Shown: in pieces, positions 8,545-18,184 of the stretch
Layout of the letters: every line of letters starts with the position of its first letter
How positions within the stretch are numbered: the first letter of the stretch is position 1
DNA from: Sediminibacillus terrae
GTDB lineage: Bacteria > Bacillota > Bacilli > Bacillales > Amphibacillaceae
Assembly: GCF_009602435.1 (NCBI RefSeq)
Contig: NZ_VZDQ01000021.1
Span: 124,001-188,000, forward strand
DNA length: 64,000 nucleotides
Direction of reading: 5' to 3'
The notes under the pieces: model-generated
Database searches by the model: none
Seen by the model: the letters and a program-made list of their open reading frames with translations, nothing else
What the model was told of the DNA's origin: nothing
Made by a program: the position numbers and the translations under genes

Positions 8545-9351
8545 ATGAAAGACCCCTTTCAACTATCAGAAGAATCGGTTCTTTCTATCGAGGGCTGGAG
8601 TGAACGGGCACCTGGATTGAAAGCAGGATTCACCACAAGGCAAGGCGGGGTAAGCCTCCCTCCTTTCGACACTTTTAATTTAGGGTTACATGTAAACGAC
8701 GATCAAGATGCCGTGATAGCTAATAGACAAAGATTAGCCGGACACACCGGGTTTCCTTTGGAAGATTGGGTGGTTGCCCAGCAGGTACACGGAACCGAAA
8801 TAGCAGTCGTTTCTGAACCAGACAAGGGAAAAGGATCTCATTCACAAGCTGATGCCATCTTGAATGTCGATGGTTTAATTACAAATCAAACGGGTATTTT
8901 GTGTACAGCTTTCTTTGCTGATTGTGTTCCGCTTTATTTTTTTGATCCTGCATCCCGTTGGATTGGAATCGCACACGCAGGGTGGAGAGGAACAGTCAAT
9001 GGAATGGCAGAAAAAATGGTTTCCCTATTGCAGAAAAACGGTGTAAAACCGGAAACACTTGTTGCGGCGATAGGTCCATCCATCGGGGTTGGAGCTTATC
9101 AAGTGGATGACAAGGTAATCGGGCAGGTGCCGGACGGAATGGAAGAGGCCGTCCTACAGGAAAAAGAAACGGGCACTTTTTTGGATTTACAGCGATTAAA
9201 TGAATTGTTTTTACGGAAGGCAGGCTTGCCGGCTGAAAATATCAACAGGAGTCAACTTTGTACCTTTGAAGAAAGCCACTTATTTTTTTCTCATCGAAGA
9301 GACGAGGGGAAAACAGGTCGGATGCTGGGTTTTATCGGCTGGCAAAATTAG
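8545..9351 (+). CDS. pgeF: Purine nucleoside phosphorylase / polyphenol-oxidase-fold protein PgeF (YlmD)
   Basis: Member of the YfiH/LACC1 family ("multicopper polyphenol oxidase" by older naming), zinc-dependent enzymes with purine nucleoside phosphorylase and adenosine deaminase activity in characterised members; PgeF of E. coli is linked to peptidoglycan quality. The 268-residue product has the metal-binding residues of the family: a histidine in QQVHGTE, CTAFFADCVP, and HAGWRGTVNG. An ATG at 8545 with AAGGAGGA at 8531-8538 is the true start; an ATG at 8518 in frame lacks a binding site. It lies in the ylmC-D-E-F-G-H order. Confidence 0.9.
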   Translation: MKDPFQLSEESVLSIEGWSERAPGLKAGFTTRQGGVSLPPFDTFNLGLHVNDDQDAVIANRQRLAGHTGFPLEDWVVAQQVHGTEIAVVSEPDKGKGSHSQADAILNVDGLITNQTGILCTAFFADCVPLYFFDPASRWIGIAHAGWRGTVNGMAEKMVSLLQKNGVKPETLVAAIGPSIGVGAYQVDDKVIGQVPDGMEEAVLQEKETGTFLDLQRLNELFLRKAGLPAENINRSQLCTFEESHLFFSHRRDEGKTGRMLGFIGWQN

Positions 9352-9369
9352 TGGAAAGGAGATATTCTT

Positions 9370-10044
9370 GTGGACGTAGCAAAGAACCTAGAGCAAATTC
9401 AGCAAAATATAAGAGAAGCTTGCCGGAAGGCCGGCCGGAAAGAAGAGGAGATTACACTCATCGGCGTGACGAAATATGTTACAATTGACCGGACAGAGGA
9501 AGCATTGGCAGCAGGAGTTCGCGATTTAGGAGAGAACAGGCTGGAAGGTTTTTCGCAAAAATATGAGGCAATCGGTGATAAGGCCGCCTGGCATTTCATT
9601 GGATCATTGCAATCCCGTAAAGTAAAGGATATGATTAATAAGATAGACATGCTCCATTCTCTTGACAGGTCCTCCCTGGCAAAAGAAATAAATAAACGGG
9701 CCGAGAAATCGATTCCTTGCTTTGTGCAAATCAATACAAGCGGAGAAGAGTCGAAACATGGAATCGGACCAGAGGAAGCGCTGGAATTTGTTGAAGGGCT
9801 TGCGAAATATGAAAAAGTCCAAGTTGTCGGTTTGATGACGATGGCGCCATTTGTCGAAGACGAAGCAACTATCAGGCAAACCTTCCGCAGGCTAAAAATG
9901 CTTCGCGACGAAATAGCGCAAAAGCATTATCAGCATGCCCCTTGTCAATACCTGTCCATGGGAATGAGCAACGATTATCAGTTGGCCATAGAAGAAGGTG
10001 CGACCCATATTAGAATTGGTTCTAAGCTTGTCGGCCAAAAATAG
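9370..10044 (+). CDS. ylmE: PLP-binding homeostasis protein YggS family (YlmE)
   Basis: Single-domain TIM-barrel protein that binds pyridoxal 5'-phosphate without known catalysis and affects PLP and amino-acid homeostasis. The 224-residue protein carries the PLP lysine in IGVTKYV at about residue 37, the GENRLEGF segment, WHFIGSLQSRK and the C-terminal phosphate-binding RIGSKLVG. A GTG at 9370 follows GGAAAGGAG. It directly precedes sepF, a conserved linkage across Firmicutes and Actinobacteria. Confidence 0.93.
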   Translation: MDVAKNLEQIQQNIREACRKAGRKEEEITLIGVTKYVTIDRTEEALAAGVRDLGENRLEGFSQKYEAIGDKAAWHFIGSLQSRKVKDMINKIDMLHSLDRSSLAKEINKRAEKSIPCFVQINTSGEESKHGIGPEEALEFVEGLAKYEKVQVVGLMTMAPFVEDEATIRQTFRRLKMLRDEIAQKHYQHAPCQYLSMGMSNDYQLAIEEGATHIRIGSKLVGQK

Positions 10045-10059
10045 CTCGAGGTGAAAAGA

Positions 10060-10485
10060 ATGAGTTTTAAAAACAAACTAAAAACTTTTTTTACATTGGA
10101 TGATGAATACGAGTATATCGAGGAAGAAGAAGAATTGGAGGTTCCGGAAGCTGCTTCCCAGCAAAAAGGCCAGGGGCAGAACGTTGTGAGCCTGAAAAGT
10201 GTTCAGCCTGCATCAAAGGTAGTTCTTCTGGAACCACGTACATACAGTGAAGCACAAGAAATCGCTGATAACATTGTCAATCGCAGAGCGGTTGTGATCA
10301 ATTTGCAGCGTGTAGACCATAACCAGGCAAAGAGGATTGTCGATTTTTTGAGCGGCACCGTCTATGCTGTTTCCGGAGATATTCAAAAACTCGGCAGTCA
10401 CACATTTCTTTGTACGCCGGATAATGTTGATGTCTCTGGCACGATTTCCGACATGTTCGAAGAAGATTTAGACAAAAGGTGGTAG
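10060..10485 (+). CDS. sepF: Cell-division protein SepF
   Basis: SepF anchors FtsZ to the membrane and forms curved polymers at the septum. The 141-residue product has the N-terminal amphipathic membrane helix ([10 protein letters not shown]), an acidic/Gln-rich linker (about 15-55), and the conserved globular domain with [17 protein letters not shown] and [11 protein letters not shown]. An ATG at 10060 preceded by GAGGTG is preferred to a GTG nine bases earlier, because it restores the family N-terminus. It overlaps no neighbour but sits 6 bases before ylmG. Confidence 0.95.
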   Translation: MSFKNKLKTFFTLDDEYEYIEEEEELEVPEAASQQKGQGQNVVSLKSVQPASKVVLLEPRTYSEAQEIADNIVNRRAVVINLQRVDHNQAKRIVDFLSGTVYAVSGDIQKLGSHTFLCTPDNVDVSGTISDMFEEDLDKRW

Positions 10486-10490
10486 TCACA

Positions 10491-10757
10491 GTGTATCAAC
10501 TATATACAATATTATTTTATGCGATTGAGATTTACAGTTTTGCGCTGATTGCCTACATTTTGATGTCCTGGTTCCCCGGGGCAAGGGAATCCTCGTTTGG
10601 AAATTTTCTGGCCAAAATATGCGAACCATATTTGGAGCCGTTCCGAAAAATCATACCGCCGCTTGGCATGATAGACATTTCTCCTATTGTTGCAATCCTG
10701 GTGCTTAATTTCGCGACAAGAGGATTGGCGGTATTGTTCGGCTTTGGCGGCTTTTAA
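10491..10757 (+). CDS. ylmG: YggT family membrane protein YlmG
   Basis: Small integral membrane protein, 88 residues, with two hydrophobic segments (about residues 5-25 and 62-84) separated by a loop containing the family motif [23 protein letters not shown] at 10491 lies eight bases behind AAAAGGTGG; an in-frame GTG at 10479 is embedded in that site and in the end of sepF. YggT proteins cluster with sepF and have been linked to division or osmotic tolerance, without a known reaction. Confidence 0.88.
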   Translation: MYQLYTILFYAIEIYSFALIAYILMSWFPGARESSFGNFLAKICEPYLEPFRKIIPPLGMIDISPIVAILVLNFATRGLAVLFGFGGF

Positions 10758-10796
10758 CCCGCATCATCCAACTAAAGTATACGGCTAGGTGAACAA

Positions 10797-11570
10797 ATGG
10801 ATATTTATCAACATTTTCGTAAAGAAGAAAAGCCCTTTATCGATCAGGTGCTTTCCTGGCAAGAAGAAGTAGGACGGAGTTATCAGCGGAAATTGACGGA
10901 TTTTCTAGATCCGCGCGAACAAAAAGTTTTCAGTTCGTTGATTGGCAATAATGACGACTTCCGCTGGCGCTTAAATGGCGGGAGTCCGTCATCAGAAAGA
11001 AAAAGAGCAATACTGGCCCCTTATTATGAAGAAATAACGGGGAGTGATTTCGAATTAGCATTGCTTGAGGCTTCTTATCCTGTGAAATTTGTCAGTCTTG
11101 GACATCGCGATGTTTTGGGCGCATTTCTTTCCATGGGAATCAAACGTAAAAAACTCGGCGACTTGATAGTACGGGATGGATTTATCCAAATTATAACAGC
11201 TGCCGAAATCGCATCGTATGTCCGGATGAATTTGACAAACATTAAAAAAGCAAGCGTCAACTTTGAAGAAGTGTCGTTTGGGCAATTAATGGAAAAAGGC
11301 GAGCATTGGCAGGAAAAAAACATGACAGTGGCTTCACTGCGGCTGGATGTGCTGGTCAAAGAGATTTATAATATTTCCCGGCAAACAGCTGTACAATTCA
11401 TCGAAAAAGGATTGGTGAAAGTCAATTTCCGAGTCGTCGACACTCCGGCTTTTATGCTTGAGCAGGGAGATTTGTTGTCTTTAAGGGGAAAAGGCAGAAG
11501 CCATGTAAAGGAAATCCATGGTCTCAGTAAAAAAGAAAAATGGAAAATTACTGCGGAAGTTTTGAAATAG
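10797..11570 (+). CDS. ylmH: S4-domain RNA-binding protein YlmH
   Basis: A 257-residue protein with an N-terminal ylmH-type domain, a central segment around KKLGDLIVRDGFIQII, and a C-terminal S4 RNA-binding domain (about residues 180-240: LRLDVLVKEIYNISRQTAVQFIEKG, shortened). YlmH binds stalled 50S subunits and has recently been implicated in ribosome-associated quality control in B. subtilis. That gives a functional link to RqcH, also in this window (inference). ATG start with CTAGGTG upstream; it precedes divIVA as in B. subtilis. Confidence 0.92.
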   Translation: MDIYQHFRKEEKPFIDQVLSWQEEVGRSYQRKLTDFLDPREQKVFSSLIGNNDDFRWRLNGGSPSSERKRAILAPYYEEITGSDFELALLEASYPVKFVSLGHRDVLGAFLSMGIKRKKLGDLIVRDGFIQIITAAEIASYVRMNLTNIKKASVNFEEVSFGQLMEKGEHWQEKNMTVASLRLDVLVKEIYNISRQTAVQFIEKGLVKVNFRVVDTPAFMLEQGDLLSLRGKGRSHVKEIHGLSKKEKWKITAEVLK

Positions 11571-11599
11571 CCAAAAATCATGGAGGATTTCCCCCGGTT

Positions 11600-11607
11600 T
11601 TGTCGAA
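11600..11607 (+). promoter_or_regulatory. Perfect 0A-box match upstream of divIVA
   Basis: TTGTCGAA is an exact match to the Spo0A-binding consensus, 68 bases before the divIVA start, in an AT-rich promoter-like gap. No clear -35/-10 pair could be chosen. A single 8-base match can occur by chance. Confidence 0.35.
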
Positions 11608-11674
11608 TTAATCTGTTACAGTTTAGTGCACTTTTTTATATTTATTTCATACTAACAGACAGGAGGTGGCCGAT

Positions 11675-12190
11675 GTGCCATTGACACCGCTAGATATTCA
11701 TAACAAAGAGTTCACCCGGAAGTTCAAAGGATACGATGAAGATGAAGTGAATGAATTCCTGGACCAGGTGATCAAAGATTACGAGACGGTCATTCGGGAG
11801 AAAAAGGATTTGAAAGAAAGGTTAGACCAGTTAGATGAGCGGTTGGGCCATTTTACCAATATTGAAGAAACTCTGAATAAATCGATCCTGGTGGCCCAGG
11901 AAACTGCCGAAGAAGTGAAAGGAAATGCCACGAAAGAATCCAAACTGATCATCAAAGAAGCGGAAAAAAATGCTGACCGGATTATCAATGAGGCATTGCA
12001 TAAATCCCGTCGGATCGCAATGGAAGTAGAAGAATTGAAAAAACAGGCAAAAGTTTTCAGAACACGTTTGAAAATGCTGGTAGAAGCCCAGCTTGACATG
12101 ATTGAAAATGATGATTGGGACGGATTGCTGACCACAGAAGTAGATCCGGAAACAGAATATGAAAAAGAGGCAGTCGAAAATAATTATTAA
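11675..12190 (+). CDS. divIVA: Septum-site/polar protein DivIVA
   Basis: Curvature-sensing coiled-coil protein that marks poles and septa and recruits MinJ and RacA-type partners. The 171-residue product begins PLTPLDIHNKEFTRKFKGYDEDEVNEFLDQV (shortened), the lipid-binding domain with membrane-inserting residues in its first turn. Two coiled-coil segments (about 30-65 and 70-140) and an acidic C-terminus follow. A GTG at 11675 with AGGAGGT seven bases upstream is taken as the start; a GTG three codons earlier overlaps the ribosome-binding site. Confidence 0.96.
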   Translation: MPLTPLDIHNKEFTRKFKGYDEDEVNEFLDQVIKDYETVIREKKDLKERLDQLDERLGHFTNIEETLNKSILVAQETAEEVKGNATKESKLIIKEAEKNADRIINEALHKSRRIAMEVEELKKQAKVFRTRLKMLVEAQLDMIENDDWDGLLTTEVDPETEYEKEAVENNY

Positions 12191-12193
12191 ACC

Positions 12194-12222
12194 TTGACGT
12201 TTTCATGAATTTTACATATAAT
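12194..12222 (+). promoter_or_regulatory. Sigma-A promoter of ileS
   Basis: TTGACG (12194-12199) and TATAAT (12217-12222) are separated by exactly 17 bases and lie just after divIVA, directing transcription into the T-box leader. Confidence 0.8.
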
Positions 12223-12264
12223 TCATAAACATAAACGCTACTATTTCTGTAAAATAAATTGATT

Positions 12265-12509
12265 GATAAATACGAAGACAGGGACAGTACAGGAAGAGAA
12301 GTCTGTATTAGCGATCCGGGGACGGTGTAAGCCCGGAGCAGAGCCTTTCTGGAAGATCACCCTTTAGTATCCGCGTTGAAATAGAGTAGGGGCGGACGTC
12401 TTGTTCACGTTACGAATTTCAAGTGGGAGGATTTTGAGAAGTCCTTCTAAAAGGGTGGTACCGCGAGTCCTTCTCGTCCCTTCGGGATGAGAAGGGCTTT
12501 TTTTATTTT
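12265..12509 (+). promoter_or_regulatory. Isoleucyl T-box leader of ileS
   Basis: T-box RNAs read uncharged tRNA and antiterminate transcription. The conserved T-box sequence AGGGTGGTACCGCGA is at 12452-12466. It is followed by the terminator stem (GTCCTTCTCGTCCC / GGGATGAGAAGGGC) and a T-rich tail at 12497-12509. Stem I features include an AGTA at about 12285, and an ATC in GAAGATCACC at 12356-12358, which fits an isoleucine specifier followed by a purine. The gene downstream is ileS, matching the specifier. The 5' limit is approximate. Confidence 0.92.
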
Positions 12510-12578
12510 CCTGCCATTCGTGGATTGTCTAGACTATTTGCAGATGGATTTGCACAGCTAACAAGGAGGAAAGAAAAT

Positions 12579-15338
12579 ATGGATTATAAGCAAACGCTAC
12601 TGATGCCACAGACAGCTTTTCCGATGCGGGGAAACCTGCCGAACAAAGAGCCGAAGATGCAAGAAGAATGGGATCAGAAAAAGATGTATGAAAAAGTCCA
12701 ACAGCGTACGGAAGGAAGACCGCTTTTCGTCTTGCACGATGGGCCGCCTTACGCTAATGGGGATCTGCATATGGGTCACGCTTTGAACAAGATACTGAAA
12801 GATTTTATTGTCCGGTACAAATCTATGGCCGGCTTCCATGCGCCTTATGTTCCAGGTTGGGATACCCACGGATTGCCGATAGAACAAGCTCTGGCAAAAA
12901 AGAAGGTCAACCGTAAAAAAATGACGGTCGCTGAATTTCGGCAAAAGTGTGCGGAATATGCCTTGAAGCAAGTCGATAACCAGCGGACCCAATTTAAACA
13001 GCTGGGAGTACGCGGCGACTGGGAGAATCCTTATATTACGTTAAATAAGGATTATGAGGCTGCTCAAATCAAAGTTTTCGGTGAGATGGCAAGAAAGGGA
13101 TATATTTATAAAGGCCTTAAGCCGGTGTATTGGTCTCCATCTTCCGAGTCAGCGCTTGCCGAGGCGGAAATTGAATACCAGGATAAACGATCGGCTTCCA
13201 TTTATGTTGCCTTTGATGTTAAAGATGGAAAAGGTGTACTGGATGGCGATGAAAAATTCATCATTTGGACCACGACTCCGTGGACCATCCCTGCAAACCT
13301 GGCGATCAGCCTGCACCCTGATCTGGAGTATGCTGTGGTGAAAGTGGATGATAACAAGTATGTAATCGCCCATGACATGCTGGAGACCGTTACACAGGTG
13401 CTTGAATGGAGTGAACCTGAAGTAACCAAGACATTTAAAGGTAGGGATGCAGAACGGATCGTCACGAAGCATCCATTTTATGATCGTGATTCTCTTGTAG
13501 TTCTCGGTGAGCACGTTACGACGGAAAGTGGTACAGGATGTGTCCACACAGCACCCGGACATGGGGAAGACGACTTTCATGTAGGCAACAGATATGGCCT
13601 GGAAGTGCTTTGTCCCGTTGACGAAAGAGGGAACTTCACCGATGAAGCACCAGGTTTCGAAGGCCAGTTTTATGATTCTGCCAATAAAGAGATCACGCAA
13701 AAGCTGGAAGAAGTGGGTGCCTTGCTGAAACTTGAGTTCATTACGCATTCCTATCCTCATGACTGGAGAACCAAAAAACCGACTATTTTTCGAGCGACCA
13801 ATCAATGGTTTGCATCTATCAAAGATTTTCGTGAAGATATCCTGAATGAAATCCAACGAATCGATTGGTATCCAGGCTGGGGTGAAACTAGGTTGTATAA
13901 TATGGTCCGTGACAGGGAAGATTGGTGTATTTCACGTCAAAGGGCGTGGGGAGTACCGATCCCGGTGTTTTACGGAGAGGATCGTACACCGATCATCACC
14001 GAGGAAACGATTGATCATGTTTCCGAATTGTTCAGTGAGCATGGATCGAACATCTGGTTTGAATGGGAAGCAAAAGACCTGTTGCCGGAAGGATATACGT
14101 CCGAGCACAGTCCTAATGGGAAGTTTACAAAGGAAACAGACATCATGGATGTTTGGTTCGATTCCGGTTCTTCCCATGAAGCAGTATTGAAAGGGCGCCC
14201 GGAGCTTCAGCGTCCGGCAGACGTTTATCTGGAAGGCTCCGATCAATACCGCGGTTGGTTCAATTCCTCCATTTCCACCGCGGTGGCAGTTACAGGCAAA
14301 GCTCCATATGAAGCAATTATCAGCCATGGATTTGCCCTGGACGGCCAAGGCAGAAAAATGAGTAAGTCAGTAGGAAACGTTGTCGTTCCTTCTAAAATCA
14401 TGAAACAGTATGGTGCGGACATTTTAAGGTTATGGGTTGCTTCTGTCGATTATCAGGCAGATGTAAGAATTTCGGACGAAATCATCAAGCAGACCTCTGA
14501 AGGGTATCGCAAGATCCGTAATACGTTCCGGTTTATGCTCGGAAACCTGCAGGACTTTGATCCTTCGAGTGATAAAGTTTCCTATGCAGAGTTGGAGGAA
14601 GTCGACCGCTACATGCTGATCCAATTGCAGGAACTGATCGAGAAAGTTCGACACGCTTATGATCATTATGAATTCTCGACTATTTACAACAATATCCATA
14701 ACTTCTGTTCGATTTCTCTGAGTTCTTTCTATTTGGATTTTGCCAAAGATGTGCTATATATCGAGTCGGCAAACAACCATAGGAGAAGAAGCATCCAGAC
14801 GGTATACCATCAAATCTTGACAGCATTGGTGAAATTGTTGTCACCGATTATTTCCCATACCGCAGACGAGGTTTGGCAGTATATCCCTGGTACAGAAGCG
14901 GAAAGTGTTCAATTGACCGATATGCCGGAGCCAAAACAATTTGATGGCCAGGATGAATTAAAGCGAAAATGGGATCGGTTTATGGATATTCGGGATGATA
15001 TTCTGAAGGCGTTGGAAGAAGCGCGAGTAGAGAAAGTCATCGGAAAGTCGTTAGAGGCAACGATTCACGTTGTGCCAAATGATTCTCAAACAAAGGATTT
15101 GCTCAACAGTATCGAACATCTCCAACAATTACTGATTGTTTCCGGTTTGGAAATCCAGGAAAGCAATAAGGAAGCCAAACAATATGAACATGTTTCTGTT
15201 CAGGTTGAAAAGCATCCAGGAGAAAAATGTGAACGATGCTGGGTATCCTCGAATACAGTCGGAGATGATGAACAGCATCCAGAGCTTTGTTCCCGCTGTG
15301 CGGAGGTTGTGAAAGAGCATTACGCTGATATCGTTTGA
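12579..15338 (+). CDS. ileS: Isoleucyl-tRNA synthetase
   Basis: Class Ia synthetase charging tRNA-Ile, 919 residues as usual for Bacilli. The HIGH-type motif is HMGH (about residue 66), KMSKS is at about 592-596, and the editing CP1 domain with its [11 protein letters not shown] threonine-rich motif is at about 230. The C-terminal zinc-binding part has CERCW and [16 protein letters not shown] before the ATG at 12579 fixes the start; an earlier in-frame ATG lies just after the leader terminator and lacks a site. Expression should be controlled by the T-box. A terminator follows. Confidence 0.98.
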   Translation: MDYKQTLLMPQTAFPMRGNLPNKEPKMQEEWDQKKMYEKVQQRTEGRPLFVLHDGPPYANGDLHMGHALNKILKDFIVRYKSMAGFHAPYVPGWDTHGLPIEQALAKKKVNRKKMTVAEFRQKCAEYALKQVDNQRTQFKQLGVRGDWENPYITLNKDYEAAQIKVFGEMARKGYIYKGLKPVYWSPSSESALAEAEIEYQDKRSASIYVAFDVKDGKGVLDGDEKFIIWTTTPWTIPANLAISLHPDLEYAVVKVDDNKYVIAHDMLETVTQVLEWSEPEVTKTFKGRDAERIVTKHPFYDRDSLVVLGEHVTTESGTGCVHTAPGHGEDDFHVGNRYGLEVLCPVDERGNFTDEAPGFEGQFYDSANKEITQKLEEVGALLKLEFITHSYPHDWRTKKPTIFRATNQWFASIKDFREDILNEIQRIDWYPGWGETRLYNMVRDREDWCISRQRAWGVPIPVFYGEDRTPIITEETIDHVSELFSEHGSNIWFEWEAKDLLPEGYTSEHSPNGKFTKETDIMDVWFDSGSSHEAVLKGRPELQRPADVYLEGSDQYRGWFNSSISTAVAVTGKAPYEAIISHGFALDGQGRKMSKSVGNVVVPSKIMKQYGADILRLWVASVDYQADVRISDEIIKQTSEGYRKIRNTFRFMLGNLQDFDPSSDKVSYAELEEVDRYMLIQLQELIEKVRHAYDHYEFSTIYNNIHNFCSISLSSFYLDFAKDVLYIESANNHRRRSIQTVYHQILTALVKLLSPIISHTADEVWQYIPGTEAESVQLTDMPEPKQFDGQDELKRKWDRFMDIRDDILKALEEARVEKVIGKSLEATIHVVPNDSQTKDLLNSIEHLQQLLIVSGLEIQESNKEAKQYEHVSVQVEKHPGEKCERCWVSSNTVGDDEQHPELCSRCAEVVKEHYADIV

Positions 15339-15362
15339 TTTGAAACGGCTAGCATCAAGCAG

Positions 15363-15394
15363 AAAAAGGCAGCTGATACCCGGCTGCCTTTTTT
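15363..15394 (+). terminator. Intrinsic terminator after ileS
   Basis: AAAAAGGCAGC pairs with GCTGCCTTTTT around a 9-base loop and runs into T residues, 25 bases after ileS. Confidence 0.92.
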
Positions 15395-15456
15395 ATATCG
15401 TTTTTTTCTTGAGGATTGTTGCTTGATGACACGCGGTTTAGCACGGCTCTAAACTG

Positions 15457-15767
15457 AATGTGGTGGTGACCCCGTAAAAGTTTTAAAACGAGATTCCTTT
15501 GGAAGCAAAGACTTGAACGATTAAAACAAAATTTTATGGCAGCAAGCGGTTAAAAGTCTCTATAGAGCGAAATAGCGTAGCAGAGGAACGAAGCGATACT
15601 CCTGCGGAAAAACGGACGACCGACCCCACAGCGGGCTTGGCGAGGAGGCTTGGGCGTTCGTCCGCGGAAAGCGAGTTTCGTTCCGCTGCGGCCGCAGGAA
15701 AATAGCTGTTTTTTGGAATGAGCCTTTCGATAAAGAAAGGGTGGAGTGAATACCACACCACCACATT
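15457..15767. repeat. Putative mobile repeat with 12-bp terminal inverted repeats
   Basis: The 480-base gap between ileS and lspA holds an element bounded by the perfect inverted pair AATGTGGTGGTG (15457-15468) and CACCACCACATT (15756-15767). Its core (about 15570-15705) is markedly more GC-rich than the flanks and palindromic: GGAACGAA pairs with TTCGTTCC, CGGACGA with TCGTCCG, and TCCTGCGG with CCGCAGGA. GC-rich repeats with a similar CTCCTGCGG...GCGGAAAGCGAG core are, from memory, common between genes in Bacillaceae genomes. Open frames on the minus strand here are by-products of the palindrome. Confidence 0.7.
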
Positions 15768-15873
15768 TGACAGAGTACCTTTAGCACTAAAACAGGAGCT
15801 CCATTTTTACAGGACGTTGATTTGTGGTAAACTTTAGTTTGTAAAAGAAAGCGATAAGAACGGGGGAAGCAGT

Positions 15874-16341
15874 GTGCAATATTACATACTGGCAGTAATC
15901 ATTGTCCTGATAGATCAACTTTCAAAATGGTGGATTATCAAGAACATGGAAATAGGCGAGCAGTTTCCTGTTATAGAGAATTTTTTCTATATTACCTCTC
16001 ATCGAAATACAGGTGCAGCATGGGGCATGTTGGAAGGACAAATGTGGTTCTTCTATATTGTTACGGCTATTGTAGTACTGATCGTAATTTACTATATCAG
16101 GAAGTTTGCAAGAACCAGCAAGTGGATGGGATTGGCACTGGGATTAATTCTGGGTGGAGCGGTCGGCAATTTCATTGACCGTTTGTTCCGGAAAGAGGTC
16201 GTAGACTTTTTTGATGTTTATTTAGGCAGCTATGACTATCCTATATTCAATGTTGCTGATTCCGCACTTGTTTGCGGAGTGATCATTATTTTAATCATGA
16301 CCTTTGTTGATGAGAAGAAGAAAGGAAGAACTGCAAAATGA
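15874..16341 (+). CDS. lspA: Lipoprotein signal peptidase LspA
   Basis: Membrane aspartyl protease that removes lipoprotein signal peptides after diacylglyceryl modification. The 155-residue product has four membrane helices (about residues 5-22, 55-76, 84-102, 126-148). Conserved motifs are DQLSKWW, the NTGAAWG loop, GNFIDR, VVDFFD and FNVADS, which include the catalytic aspartates. A GTG start follows GGGGGAAG. Its TGA overlaps the ATG of rluD by four bases, as in many Firmicutes. Confidence 0.96.
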   Translation: MQYYILAVIIVLIDQLSKWWIIKNMEIGEQFPVIENFFYITSHRNTGAAWGMLEGQMWFFYIVTAIVVLIVIYYIRKFARTSKWMGLALGLILGGAVGNFIDRLFRKEVVDFFDVYLGSYDYPIFNVADSALVCGVIIILIMTFVDEKKKGRTAK

Positions 16342-17243
16342 CGAATTCCAGTCATATGGTACAAGCCAACCAGACCGGCATGAGAATCGACAAACTCTTG
16401 GCTGAGGTCAATGAAGGTGCTTCTAGGTCGCAAGTACAGGAATGGATAAAAGATGGACTTGTCTATGTCGATGGAAGTCTGGTTAAAAGCAATCATAAAT
16501 GTTTGGAAGGAGAAAAAATCTCCTGGGAAGTTCCGGAACCGGAAGAAATGGAAATAAAAGCAGAGGATATTCCTTTGCCCATCGTCTATGAAGATTCGAG
16601 TCTTTTAGTGGTAAATAAGCCGAAGGGAATGGTCGTTCATCCTTCTCCAGGTCACTATAATGGAACCATGGTAAATGCACTTCTTTACCATTGCCATGAT
16701 TTATCCGGAATCAACGGGGTGATCCGGCCGGGGATCGTTCATCGGATCGACAAAGACACGACAGGTCTGTTGGTTGTAGCTAAGAACGACCAGGCTCATT
16801 TGTCATTAGCTGAACAATTGAAAGATAAAACCATGTCCAGAAAATATCAGGCTATCGTTCACGGGGATATCCAACATGAATATGGAACGATCGATGCCCC
16901 ATTGGGAAGAGATCCGAAAGACCGGCAAAAACAAGCAGTAGTACGTGATGGAAGGTCTGCTGTCACACATTTTCAGGTTATCGATCGATTCGGGTCTTAC
17001 ACCCACGTAGAATGTGTTCTCGAAACCGGGCGCACCCATCAGATCAGGGTACACATGAAATACATCGGACATCCCTTGGCGGGCGATCCGAAATACGGAC
17101 CGAAAAAAACACTGGATGTCGAAGGCCAGGCACTGCATGCCGGATTGTTGGGGTTCACTCATCCGCAAACGGGAGAACGGATGGAATTCGAAGCTCCGTT
17201 GCCGGATGAACTACAAACAATTTTAGCGAAACTTAGAAAATGA
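16338..17243 (+). CDS. rluD: 23S rRNA pseudouridine synthase RluD family
   Basis: A 301-residue pseudouridine synthase with an N-terminal S4 domain (about 15-75) and a catalytic domain whose signature HRIDKDTTGL contains the active aspartate at about residue 140. Other family blocks are the GRTHQIRVHM and HPLAGDPKYG segments near 230-260. The B. subtilis counterpart is YlyB. RluD enzymes modify helix 69 of 23S rRNA; which uridines are modified here cannot be told from sequence. The start overlaps lspA by ATGA, implying translational coupling. Confidence 0.92.
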   Translation: MTNSSHMVQANQTGMRIDKLLAEVNEGASRSQVQEWIKDGLVYVDGSLVKSNHKCLEGEKISWEVPEPEEMEIKAEDIPLPIVYEDSSLLVVNKPKGMVVHPSPGHYNGTMVNALLYHCHDLSGINGVIRPGIVHRIDKDTTGLLVVAKNDQAHLSLAEQLKDKTMSRKYQAIVHGDIQHEYGTIDAPLGRDPKDRQKQAVVRDGRSAVTHFQVIDRFGSYTHVECVLETGRTHQIRVHMKYIGHPLAGDPKYGPKKTLDVEGQALHAGLLGFTHPQTGERMEFEAPLPDELQTILAKLRK

Positions 17244-17245
17244 GG

Positions 17246-17274
17246 TTGACAGCAGTCGGTTCTTTTGAAATAAT
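17246..17274 (+). promoter_or_regulatory. Sigma-A promoter of the pyr operon
   Basis: TTGACA (17246-17251) and AATAAT (17269-17274) are spaced 17 bases apart right after rluD, with the PyrR leader beginning downstream. Confidence 0.75.
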
Positions 17275-17330
17275 CGTAGATAGAAATTGTAGCAATTAGG
17301 AGTTTACGTTGTACGATAATTGAATAGAAT

Positions 17331-17437
17331 CCTTTAAAACAGTCCCGTGAGGCTGGAAAGGAACGGATAGTTGACAAACTGCAATGGTTGAAGTATGTCC
17401 AAATCCCTTCTTTCCGCTCGCGAAAGAAGGGATTTTT
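17331..17437 (+). promoter_or_regulatory. PyrR attenuator 1, upstream of pyrR
   Basis: The binding loop CTTTAAAACAGTCCCGTGAG-GCTGG at 17332-17356 matches the PyrR recognition consensus around AGTCC-GTGAGGCT. It is followed by a terminator (AAATCCCTTCTTTC / GAAAGAAGGGATTT, 17401-17437, with T tail). UMP-bound PyrR stabilises the anti-antiterminator, so transcription stops when pyrimidines are plentiful. Confidence 0.93.
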
Positions 17438-17442
17438 TATGA

Positions 17443-18015
<573 letters not shown>

Positions 18016-18032
18016 TAAAAGATAATATACGG

Positions 18033-18134
18033 ACCTTTAAATCGAGTCCCGTGAGGCTTGCAAGGTCGCGATTGGATACGTGTGCGTAATTTCGACACGT
18101 TTACCTCCTTGCGATCTAGCAAGGAGGTTTTTTT
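18033..18134 (+). promoter_or_regulatory. PyrR attenuator 2, between pyrR and pyrP
   Basis: CTTTAAATCGAGTCCCGTGA-GGCTTGCAAGG at 18034-18065 is a second PyrR binding loop. A terminator stem follows (ACCTCCTTGC / GCAAGGAGGT with 6-base loop, 18103-18128) and then a run of T residues. This is the standard position in Bacillus. Confidence 0.92.
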
Positions 18135-18184
18135 GTTGGAAACAAAGATTAAATCAACAAGGTTACATCAGAGGAGGAAACAAA

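Noticed and set aside
15534-15787. Three overlapping minus-strand frames of 68-76 residues
   Set aside because: They are products of the palindromic repeat; arginine- and proline-rich nonsense without homology.
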